Source: Candidatus Aquivivens invisus
GTDB lineage: Bacteria; Omnitrophota; Gorgyraeia; Aquiviventales; Aquiviventaceae
Length of the DNA stretch: 36,635 nucleotides
Direction: 5' to 3'
Assembly: GCA_001804415.1 (NCBI GenBank)
Contig: MHGA01000003.1
Coordinates: 1 to 36,635 of the forward strand
In this document: one piece after another, positions 1 to 12,000 of the stretch
Layout: every line of letters starts with the position of its first letter
How positions within the stretch are numbered: the stretch's first letter is position 1
Notes under the pieces: model-generated
The model's input: only the letters and a program-made list of their open reading frames with translations
Told to the model about the DNA's origin: nothing
Database searches by the model: none
Made by a program: the position numbers and the translations under genes

Positions 1-3000
1 GCCCGCGTCATCCGTCACGAGCTCTCCCACAAGGCCCATCCAATCCACGGGCCTCCCGCGGTGGTGTGGCCGTTGGTCTGGCTCGCCAGCGAATTGGCGG
101 CCTCCCTCCACGAATGGTTGACACCCGCCCGACCGCCCGCCCCACCGCGTCCGGCGCCCCGCGCCACGGGACGCATTGCCTCACATCCTGCCGGACCTAT
201 TTTTTCTGGCCCTGATGAGCAAGCGCTACCTTTACGGCTCCGGGAGCCGACGCTGCCGACGCGGGAGGCACTTGACATCTTGACTAGAATCATCAGCCGC
301 TCGGCGCAGGAACCATCCCGACTGGAGGACCGGCCGCGAATCGCGCTGATCGGTTCGGCGCTGGCCGCGGCGTTTCGACGGGAGGATCGAGAGGACATCA
401 TGGTGTTCCTCCGGGAGATGCTCGAGGCGCGTCCTCAAGAGGTCCTGCCGGCTGCCGAGCGTCTCATCCGCTCGTATCTAGCGGTCGCCGAGACGACGCG
501 CTACCTGCCCGTGGCGACGGTGTGCCCGCTGCTCAAGGGCGAACCGCCAGCCGCCGTCAAGGAGCGAGTGCGCCGGGCCATCAGCCAACTGCGCGACTTG
601 TATGGCTGGAACCCCACGTGCCGTTGGACGCTCACCCTCGTGACCGACGATTTCTCTGGGCCGGTCTCCATTTACGGCGAGACCCGGAAGCTGCTGATTG
701 AGGAGTATCCTGACCTATTTACCGGCGGGCAGGTGCGTCTCTTCGAGTTGCCGCAAGAGGCGTTCCTCCCGATGCGCCGGATCAGAGATGCTGCGGCCGC
801 GTTTGGTCTGCGCCAGGCGCTCCACGCCGGAGGTGAACAGGTGGTTCTGACCACGCTCGATGGTGCCATCGACCTGCGTCAAGAGGGGCTGATCCTTGAT
901 GCCATCTCGAAGGATCAGAAGACCGTCGCCGTAGGCTCCCGCGAGCTGCTCGGCAGCCCTCGGCCCACAGCCCTCGGGACGCTGGCCAATCAGTTCCCCG
1001 GCTTCTTTTCCCGGTGGGTAGCGCTCCGAGCCCTGCAGGATGCCCAGTGTCGGTTCACCGCGTTCCATCGTGATCTGTTATGGCAAGTCCTTCCCGTGAG
1101 TTCGTACAACGAATTCGACCGAACCAGCCTCACCGCCATCACGTTGGAACCGTTCCTGGTGGCTCGCGCACAACAATTGGGTTGGTCCCTGCAACCGCTC
1201 CCGATTGCCTGGGCTGGCTCGGCGCGCTCACCGGCCCCGCCGTCTGTGAGGCGAGCGGCCGACCTGATCCACCAACAGAAGCGGCAGCTTGGCGTCTGGA
1301 CTCCGTGGCCCCTGCCGACTCTTGATCCGATCCTCCCGGTTCCATCCGTGCTCCTCGGCAGCCAATGGTTCTTGGACTTCGTCGAGCAGGAGAAGGGAGA
1401 GGAGAAGATCCCTCTGACGGAGAAGATTCGCCTCGTGCTGGAGATGTGGGATCTTGGGACGACCGACCCCCAGCACATCGCCGTTTCCAGGCTTCCCGAA
1501 GAAGAGCTGCGACTCCCGGGGGGTCCGTACCCGCTCAAGAAACGAGGCGGTCCGATTAAGCTCACGGTGCTCGAGGGTAACAAGAAAGGGACTGAGGTGG
1601 TGTTGAAGTGGATCGGTTGGACGATCGAAGAAGCACGATGGAGGATCGATGTGAGCCGGCGATGGAGTGCATCGGCACGGCTGGCGAACCTCCCGGCGGC
1701 AGACCTCTGGCCGTGTCGAGGACAACCAGAGGACCGAGTCAGCAGCTACCTTGGCAGGATCGGCGGAGCGTACTGTACACTGGAAACTTTTGTTCACGGC
1801 AACACCATCCACCCGAGCAAGACAAGCCCCCGGCACTGGGAAGACGCAGGTCGCCTCCTGTCACAGATCCATCAGGGGTTGGGGACGGAGATCCCGGAAG
1901 GGCAGAGCACGCAGTGGCCCATTACGGATATCGTCTATGCGCGGGATGACCTCGTGGAGTACCAACGCCGGGTTCAGCAATTGAAAGACGAGAACCCTTC
2001 ACAGCTGACACAGGCCGATGCGCTGTTTCTCGGCATGGTGGACCGGATCCTGAAACAGTTTGATCTCCTCGAGCAGCGCCTCAAGCCGCAGCGTCTTGCT
2101 CAGACGCGGCAGGGCGTTCTGCATCGGGATCTCAGCTTCTTCAACATCCTCTTTACCCCGACCGGGGCCACCGCGATCGACTTTGAGCGCTCGCAATTCG
2201 GGTCGCTGCTGCACGATTTTCGCAGCCTCCTCTTGACGAGGGATTGGGGCCGCACCCGTGGGTTTGTCTGGGAGCATGTCGTTGACACCGTCGCGGCGTA
2301 TCAGCAGGGACCGAACCCGCTGAGCGATGCGGATCTCAAAGTCCTGCCTGAGATCCTGCGGGCGACCCTCCTGTGGGATCTGATCAGCCGCTTTTTCTTG
2401 CGACGAGACCAAATCAACGATCAGGCCAGTCCTCGAAGCCGCATGGCGGTACTCAGCGCCTATCGGGCGCTACTTCGATTCGAGCGCGCCTTCCCAGAAC
2501 GTGGTTCCCTGGAACGCTTCGTTGAGGCTGTGCGCCGGCGGGCTCGTGGCGAGGAGCCACGCGCCGTCCCAGGAGTCGTGAAGAAGGCCTTGCGATTCAG
2601 ACTCCTGAAGGCCGCGCACCCAGAGCTTATGAGCGATCCGGCCGTCACAGCGAACGTGCTCACGCCATTTCTCCAAGTGGTCCTGTCCTCAGCAGAGCAG
2701 GCGGGGCAAGATGGCGAGGGCGTACGAGAGGCGCTCCAGGATGCGGTTTCGTTGCGCCCCGATTCGCCGTACGTGACATTTTGGGAGGCGCTTGCGGCGG
2801 CACACGCCGGCTTGAGGCTCGGCGGCCAACCGCTGTTGGCCGAGGCCTGGGAGCGATTTGTCTCGGCATGGACGCAACACGTCGTGGACAATCCTCATGA
2901 GGCTGCTCGGGCTGACTACGCGTCGGCCCTTCAGCTTCAGCTCATCGAAGAGGTCGCAGCAGCGCGTACCCAAAGCCACGTCTGGGGCACCCTAGAGGAA

Positions 3001-6000
3001 GGCTCTGGCGCCATCGTGCTGGCCAAGGTCGGCGAACCGGTGACACTGCAGACCATCTGGTGGGGGCCGCCGGTCAAGGGACTCCAGGCCGAGCTCTGGT
3101 CGAATCTCACCGGCACATGGGAGGTGGTCGCGGACGTACCCGTCGATGAACGGGCGAGACGTTGCCAAGTCACGGTTCGCCCCGAGCGAGCGGGATGGTT
3201 CAAATACACGTTTCGGTATCGACGCCCGAGCGGAGAGACGTACTGGGCGGACCTCCCGTATGGGAACGGGGTGCTGGATGTGGTCGAGCACGCCCCCAGG
3301 CGATACCAACCCCGCACAATCGTTCAGGTCTCCTACGAAGACCCGCTGCATCCCGCAGGTCCTGCGGAGCAGCGCATCAGCGCGCTCCTCAAGGAGCTGC
3401 CGCGTCTCGGCTACCGCAGCGTCCTCATTATGCCCTGGCATCACGCGCCCATGTACCCCCTTCGAGAGACCGGCCTGACGGTGGACGCGGGTGGCCTTCA
3501 GTTTGATGTGTTGATGACCCGGCTCCATGGCAGCGAGATCTATGCCGTGCGTCATCCAGAGCATTCCACAGAGAGCGCCGGTTGGCGGCCGAGGCCTCTG
3601 TTGGAGGAGGTCGCGCTCTTTTCGCTTGCCACCGTTGAGCTGTTGCGTGTGCTGCGCAGCCGCAGTGAGCTTCCGACCGATCCAGATGTGGTGCACTGTC
3701 ACGGATGGCCGACAGGGTTCGTCCCCCTCCTGCTCAAAACGACTGCTCGAGAGACGTTTCCTCTGACGGCCACCATCTTCAGCGAAACGTCCTCTGCCTC
3801 CCTGGCGCAGGGCGCCGGGCAATTCGAGGCAGAGCGATTCAACCAGCTCGTTGCGTGGGGGATTCCAGAAGAGGCCGACGAAGTCGGCGGAGGCTTCGGA
3901 CACCACGACGGTCTGAACCTTCCAAAGGGGGGCATCATCTTCTCGGACGTCGCCGCGACTGAAGGGCCTTCGAGTGGCGACCCTGAGATGACAGAATTGC
4001 TGCGCAGTCGTGGTCAGTTTTGGATCAGCCTTCCCGCCGATCCGGACGCGCCATCTGCGATCTCGGACTACGAACGGATGTGCCAGTTGGCCCTGGACCG
4101 ACGACTGGGTCATGTGCCAAGCGGCTCGGAGAAGGCGGATCAGGCGGGGGGGGCGGGGGTCCACAGCCCGCTCGGCGCGGCGGCCATCCTGGCAGGCGTC
4201 TTGTGGGAATCGTCCCCGCTACTCGTGGTTGGCCTTGGGCTCATCGCGTGGATGCTCATCCGGCACAGGCTGCAGCTCAGGCGATGGCTGCGGCGGGTGA
4301 TGCCCGCAACGGCCTCGGCGGTGAACGGAAGAATCCCAGCGATCCATGCCATGACGAGTCTACCGCCGGAAGGCAAGGAGCCGGTCGGTCCGGTGTCTCC
4401 GGCGTCTGAGCCAACCCCGGTCGGCGTGCGAGCGAATCAGACCGAGGCACGCACGCTGGCGATTGAGTTCACCAAGGACCTGCGCTTCGTGCCCGATCCT
4501 GAGGTGAAGGTGCTCACGTCGTCAGCGGATTTGCTCAGCCTGATCGGCACCGATCCGGTTGTGGCCGTGGGGCCTCACCCGGATGATCGCGAGATCAGGA
4601 TCGAGGAATTCTTGCGAGCGCTGAGCGCTGTCAATGAGCATGTCTACGCTGTGGATGTGACCGAAGACAGCCGTGGGATCAACGACGCGTTTGCCCTCGC
4701 CTGGCTCCGGGGAGCGCAGGGGCAAAGATCCTTCGTCTCGTGGTTAGCCCAAGCGATCTCTCCTGCGGATGTGGATCGCACGTCGTTGGATACGATCAAG
4801 CAGGGCATTCGGAGGCGTGAGGCGATTGAGGTCGCACGGGCGATGGGCATTCCGGAGGTGCACTACCGCAACCTGGGGATCGAGTTGCCCTTCAATGGAG
4901 TATTCGATACGAAGAACCTTGCGTTGGTCGAGTCCTATGTCCTTGAACGACTCCAACAGAACCGCGCGCGCGTCTGGATCTTGCCGTATCCCTTCACGAA
5001 GACCCCGCATCATCCCCATCACACAGAGACCGCGTTCGCCTTTCTCCGCATCCTCAAGGAGCAGCGCTTTACGGGCCGCATCGTCTTCTATGAACCCTTC
5101 GAGAACGAGACGGATTTTGACCGCGAGGGCGTCCGAGCCAACCTGATGTTTGCATTTCGGCGAGATGGGCTGAACAAGAAAATCAAGATCATCCGGCTCT
5201 TCCCCTCGCAGCTCGACCGGAGACCGTATGATGAGCGTGCCGAGGCGCGAGACGCCGAGCATGCGCTGCAGGAAGCGAAGCGACTGCCGCAAAGCCCAGA
5301 GGAGGAGGCCGAGCGCCAGAAGCTCGTAGGGCGTCCGTACGTCGAGCGGTTGCTCGCCGGTCACCTTGAGTTGCCCGAGCCGCCCACCGCAGCGGCAACG
5401 CACAACACCCCAGCCAGCAAGGTGGTGAAGACGGTCGCGCTCGTCTTGACCGGGCTGGCGACGGGGGCGTGGAGCGGTGGGACCTGGTGGGTACCGCTGA
5501 TCATCCTGGGACTGGCCGCCGCATGGGGGGGCTGGGCCGTTCATCGCGCCCGAACGACCAAGCCAGACACTGGCCAGGTCGAACGCTTGGTCACCCTGCT
5601 GACATCAGGGAGCGCGCGGGATCGTGAGCGAGCCAGTCAATGGCTCATCGCGCTTGCCAAACGCAAAGAGGCACTGCAGAGTCTTGAAGCCAGTATCCCG
5701 CAACTCATCAGCCTCCTTGAGGGATCTGTCTGGTACGAGATGAGGCGGCTGGCAGAAACCGTGCTAGAGGCATTTGCCAAAGCGCACATTGGTGATGACT
5801 CCCCAGCCTGGTGGGCTGGAAAGGGGCGTGGGGGCGAAATCTTCCTTGCGCAACTCCTAGCTGACATTGGCTCATCTGACGCGCAGGTGCGGACACAGTA
5901 TTCCAAGCAACGGTTGACGAGCCTCATGGCGACCGTCAACCCAGAGACGCTTGCCAAGCAGATTCCGTGGCTGGTCTCGCGTCTGGAATCTCAACCTGAC

Positions 6001-9000
6001 GATTGGCACGGGACCGCCATTCGAGAGGTCCTGAGGGCTTTTGCGAAGGCGCAGATCGGTGCAGGGTCTTCTGTGTGGGAGTCTCCCGGGGGGGAGGGGG
6101 TGGAGATCTGGGTGCAGGCGTGCGTAGAGGCGTTGTCGTCGGAAGCAGACGCGTCGATCGTTGAGAAAGCTGAGCAACAACTCCTTTTCCTCGCGAGGCC
6201 AGGTCTTCCTGCCAAAGCGGCTTATGTCCTGATGTGGAAGGTTGGAAACCTCATCCGGAGGTTTGAGGACTGGTTGCCGAATGATCCGAAGAAAGGACGC
6301 ATGACGCGACTACTCACAGAATTGGCCGACAGGAAACTCGGCTGGAACTCTGAGTGGTGGTGGGATGGATGGGGGGAGTTGGTTGGTCTCCTGGCGCCTC
6401 CTGAGTTCTCGTATCTGTATGAAGACTACGGCATGGTCCAAGACATGGAACGCATTGGTCATGCCTACCACCACGGGATCAATCAGGCAGTCGCCGTGGC
6501 GTTACTCGACCGTTTAGTCAGGAACGGGAACTTTCCCCCATCGCTTCCACATTCTGTGCTGATTGCATTCCTCGAAGCGGGCGCTCCGGTTCATGGTCTC
6601 TTCCAAACCCTCTATGAACGGGGCGCCTACTCCCCCGTTGTCTATAACCGCGCGATCACCGTCCAAGCCCGTCGACAGGGGTATAGCGCATGGCAGGTCG
6701 GCTCGATTCTGGTGGTGAGCTACGGGATACTCGATCAGGTGCCGGTCGATGAACCGCTGCCCGCTCCAGGCGGGCCCGTTCCAACCGGCGTCCACGTGAA
6801 ACTTGGCCCCAAGCCTCCGGACGAGTTGGGATACCAACGAGCCTCATTGACCGTCGGGGCTCGCCAGCCAGAGTTTTACCTGTTCCGTCCCGGGTATCAG
6901 GAGTGGGTTGAGCGGGTTGGGTCACCATCCATGCCGTGGCAGGAACGTCTCAACCGACATGAGGTCTTCCTCTTTGGCGTCGACCTTGAAGGGAGTCGTG
7001 TCTTCTACCTGACACCGTGGGGCGAAGTGTTAGCTGTGTGCACGCTGTTTGGGGACTTTGTCCAGGCGTTGGCCGGGCGAATGGCCGAAGCCGATCAGTA
7101 CCTGAGTGCTCACCCAACCCTCCAGGAGCTGTGGAGCCGTCTCCAACAGGAGGGTGACGTCACGCGTTCCATCCAAGACCATCTCTTGAGGGGCGGCAGC
7201 ACTGCGCCAGAAGAGTGGGTCGAGGCGATGCTGGAGTTGCGGACTCAGGATGGCGTGCCGATCTTCCGTGAGCGAAAAGACGCCAGGGAGTTTCTGCGGC
7301 ATGGGTTCACCAAGTACCTTGTTGGGCGTGGAGCCTACTTTGTGTACCGGCTGGGTGTGATGCGGCAGTTTTATGGCCAGGACCCAACCGAGGAGATCGC
7401 TGGGCATAGGCAGGCGATCCGTCAACGCTTTCAACAAGTGGCAGGCGTTGAAGCGGAAGAGACCAACCTCGCTCCTCAACTGCCACCATCTTACCCCATC
7501 ATCGATTTTGCGATTTCGGAGGACACCGCGAGCAAGTTCTTGTTACGGCGAGGAGGATTCCGGGAAGCGTTGCCGGCCAGAGATCTCTGGGATCTGTTGG
7601 GATTGCTTGAGACGGAAGGCATCATTCCAACGGCTGAGGTGCCTGCCCCAGGTCCGCTCAGCAACGAGATTGGATTTACACGGCCCTTGCTCATGCAGTT
7701 AGATGCTGCTCAGAATGCTGGTCTTGAACTCCTCGTCAATGGCCAACCCAGGAAGTGGAAGGACCTCAACAAACCATTTCCAGACCACGCAACAGTGATC
7801 CTGAGGCTTGCTCAACCCTCACCGAGGCTCACTACTCCCGTAACGGCCGCGAAGGTTGGGTTGATGAGCCTGCTAGGGGTGACGTGGTTCTTCACCAGCG
7901 GGTTCATGAATGGGACCTGGTGGCTGGCGCTGTTGGGAGCGTTCACCGTGGTGGCGGTGGCCAAGACGGTGGCTGAAACGAGCGCGCCGTCTCATCCACA
8001 GATCACGTGGGATGCTGTGCAGCAGACGGTGGCGCTGGTGCGAAAGGAAGGGGTGGCGGTTCAATTCGAGGTCGATCAGCCGGGGAAGCAGGTGAGGCTC
8101 ACGTTCGCGCAGCAAGACCAGACGCTCGTCACCCTCGCGCATGAGCCGTGGTCGGGAACCGACGCCGACGTCGCTGAGGGCCTTGCGGTGTGGCTGATTC
8201 AGCACGCGGAGGTGCCCCTGATCGTCCGTTGGCAGTTCGCGAAGATGGTGCAGATCCGCGCGCCGGATCTCTTGGCCAAACTCCTGCCCCCCGAGGCGCT
8301 CGCGACATTCAATCTGAGCATCCTTCCCGCCTTTCCGCACCTGCATCCCCGCGACCAAGAAGCCGTCCGTCTTCTGGCTAGAGAGTTCCTGCCTGATGGA
8401 CTCGGCACAGCACGTCCCAGGCCGATGACTGAACACCTTGCGGACGCGCCTGGCCCACCCGACCTTAAGGAGCGGCAGCGAGCCGCGGCCATGATCGCAG
8501 GAACCCCGTCAGCCGGCGCCCAGGATCAGGCCACAACCGCCCGGCGTGCCGACGCGCCACTTCCTCCTTCGCGTGTTGCGTTCGAACTCCGTGAGCTGCT
8601 AGCACGGCGCCGTGCCGGGCTGCTCGACGCCGAGACGCTGGTTGGCGAACTGACGAAGCGTGGCGTGGCGGTCGATGCGTCCCTCAAGGCCCGCCTGGCG
8701 CGCTTCGGACCTCTACAGCCGACAAGCCCCAGAAACCACGCCGCGTTCGACGAGCAGACGAAGCCGCGGAAACGACGGTTCGGATTCAACACTCATTTGT
8801 GGGGCGGAGAGGCCGGCGTCCTCGCGCTGGGGCTGCTGGTCGGCGGGTTACTGCTCGGGCAGGTAGAACTGCAGGGTGGTGCGGGGAGTGGCGCTGATCG
8901 TCTAGGCGTGCTTGTGGTGGGCCCGGCGTCGGTTGGCGTCCACACGCTCAGCGATCATGACGGTCAGCCAGACCGCGACCGCGAACACCCCAATTCCCAA

Positions 9001-12000
9001 CGCCGCAATGCCAAAGGTGGGCATCTGACTCACTCCTTCACGTCCTGGGGAATCGCAATAAAGCCAAGTCCCCAGCACACGAATGCCATCATGAGGCCTA
9101 ACACCACGAGGACCCAATTCACCGCTGGGCTCGCCAAGCTGCCTACGCCGGTCACCGTCGCAAAGTATTTGGCGACGTCCATCAGCATCTTGCCCGTCTC
9201 GTACCGACGGGTGCGATTAGCCATCGCTTCCAACTTTAGCCGATTGTTCCCCGAAAGTCAATTCGTTCACTCGTCGCGGCGCTGGCTGGGGTGGCTGGTG
9301 GCGTTGGCGATCCTCGGGCCGGTGTTAGTGTCCGCTGGCACCCTTGATCCTGAGACCGCGAGAACGCTCGGCTTGGGACTGGCCGCGCTGCTGGTGAGCG
9401 TGGTGGTCTCCATCGGCTTGTCGATGGTGCTCGATGACATCCGGCGCGACCCGGATGCGCCTCGTGCCACGAGCGCCGGTGCCGGTCCCAGCCCCCGCGG
9501 CCCGCCTCCACACAGCGCTCTGCCCACGCAAGAATCCTCGTCAATCCTTCACGCTGCCCCCGCTCGTCAAGGTCCCGCCGATCCCCACGACCTGCCGGGT
9601 CGGCCCCTGGGGATGTTCGACCGGCACGGCGAAGTGAACATCATTGGAGCGGTCGGGAGCGTTCCGCAACCGGGCACCATGGCTGGCACGCAACCGACCG
9701 CCCCAGGCACCCGCCTCCCGCCGCCCGCCACGGCGACATCGCCTGCCGCAATTCCCTCGGTCTTTGCGCCGCTGCTCATGACCTTCGGAGCGGTCGGGCG
9801 TCCGGAGGAGCGGCCGGATCAGGACGTGTTTCAGGCCGTGGATCTGTCGATCCTGCCAGGTTCGCCGGAACACAACCGCTTGGCGGATAATCTGCGAACG
9901 TTCGAGGCGGCGTCCGAGCCGATCCGCGAGCTGCTGCGTGAGCTTCACGATCGCGCGATCCAGATTCGTTTCATGAATCACTTGGCAACGCCGAGCCTCC
10001 GCGTCGGGCCGACGCTCTACCTCCATCAACGTGTGTTGGATCGAGATGCCGCCACCGCGCCCGAAGCTGCGGCGGTGGTGCTCGAGGGGGCGCTGGTGCG
10101 ACAGTGGGCCGACGAGGGCCTGCTGAGGCTTGAGCCGACGGAAGCGTTCCTCCGCGACGCGACTGCCACGCTCTTTGAACTGGAACCGTACCTGCGCTTT
10201 CGCCGGACGCGCGCCCCGCCGGCGGCGGAGGCGCTGCAGACGTTCTTGGCGGAGCTAGCCCCCGTCACCTCGTTGAGCGCAGCTCAGGTGGCGGCGTGTG
10301 TCGACGTCGTGAATCGCCTCGCCACGGAGGAGTCGTTGTACGCCGAGGCGGTCGGCTACAAGCTCGATGGCATCCGGCACGTTGTGGAATTTCTGAGGAC
10401 GCATGATTTCCGGTATCGAGGCATGGAGTTGTCGGGTGATCTCGCGCAGCGTATCGCGGATCTACGGGATGAACGCTTGTTACGACGCGGCCTGGAGAGG
10501 TTTTCGACGCTGCACCGTCTGGAGCTCGAACCCGAAGGATCGATTTCCCCTTGGGACTATCTCTCTGTGACAGTTTCTAACCAACACCAGCAGCGTGCAT
10601 TCGAGGCGGAGGTCGCCTACCGCGATGCGCTTGGCATGTTGCCCCGCAAGACCAAAGCGCGCGTCGTGCCACCCCCGCCTGAGCTTGAGACCCCGTCTGG
10701 CACCAGGGCGGAGGGATGGGTTTCCCATCCAAGTGGCAGTGGAGTGCTGAATGCGGTACGGACAGCCTTTCTCGAGACCGCGAAGGAACGCGCTGCCCGC
10801 GGAGAGCCCATTCGCAGTCTTGAGGATCTCATTCGCCATCGGAAATGGCTGATCATGTTGTCTGCAGGATCGTCCAAGCGCATTCCACCGTTCGCCGCCC
10901 TGGGGAAAATCTTCATCCCCTTACCTGCCAACGCAACGCTCCTCGGTCCGCGAAAGCTCACCACGACGGTCTTTGATGAACTTCGGGCAGGGCTCAGCAA
11001 TATCGCCGCGAACGTCGACGAAGGGCTGGTGGTGATCCCGGGTGACGCCTTAGTCCTCTACGATCCGGAGAATGTGCAACTGGTGCGCCCAGGGGAGCGG
11101 GGCTACTTCAGTGAGCTCGTTTGGCGTGGACCCGTCAGCGTCGCAGAGGACCATGGGGTGCGACACGCGAATGCCCAGGGACTCATGGTGCGGAGTGTCG
11201 AGAAGGAGAAAGCTCCGCAGCTGCACGCCATGGGAGCTGTGGATGATCACGGGTTGACGAACATTTCCACGGCTCTTATCTATGCCGATCCTGATGCGAC
11301 AGTGGCCTTGGCGAAACTCGCCGGACTGCGTGTTGAGCCGGGGCGGGGGCTCGTGTATGACAAGCAATTGGACTTAGTACAGCAACCCCAGTTTCTCGGT
11401 CGTGATGTCAGTTGGTTTGACGACGTGCTGCCGGCGTTGGCGTTGCAGACGGACCCGAGCGCGTATCTCGCTGCGCACAAGAACGGGGACTTTCGACGCT
11501 GGTTCTGGCGGGCGTTCAGGCAAGAGGCCTCGCTGCGGTATTTCGTGACGTCCACCCGACCGCTGCTCTTCGGCGACTTCGGAAAGACAGATGAATTCAT
11601 GGAGCATCTCAACTCTCCGACCATGCTCCACCGTGTCTACCGGTTCCCCAGTCGCTTGAACGCGCATGTCGCAACCGGGGCGGATGTCTCATGGTCCGCG
11701 ACGGTGTTTGATTCGGTCATCTTGGGGCTGCGGGAGTTGAGGTTCGTCCCGTCCAATGATGTGACGCTCTGGGTGGCCCCCGATGGGACGATCGTGCGCG
11801 ATTCGCAGGGTCTGTGGACTGGCGGAAGGGTCGAGTTGGACGTCGTCGACGGCAAACCGGTCAACGGGTGGCTCACGGCGCCCCGAGGCTCCTGGCTCTC
11901 CGATCGTCAGGTTGCCAACGTCCAGAACGAGCAGATCGTGATCAGTCCTGTGAGAGGCAGCGGGCAGCCCGGCCAGCCGTGGTTGGTCCGTGAGTTGGCC

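Noticed and set aside
9236-9544. Minus-strand ORF of 102 aa upstream of the antisense small genes
   Set aside because: Composition is shadow-like (RWRPPRSPAARPVPSRAFSR), and its sense strand encodes a clear TM hairpin.
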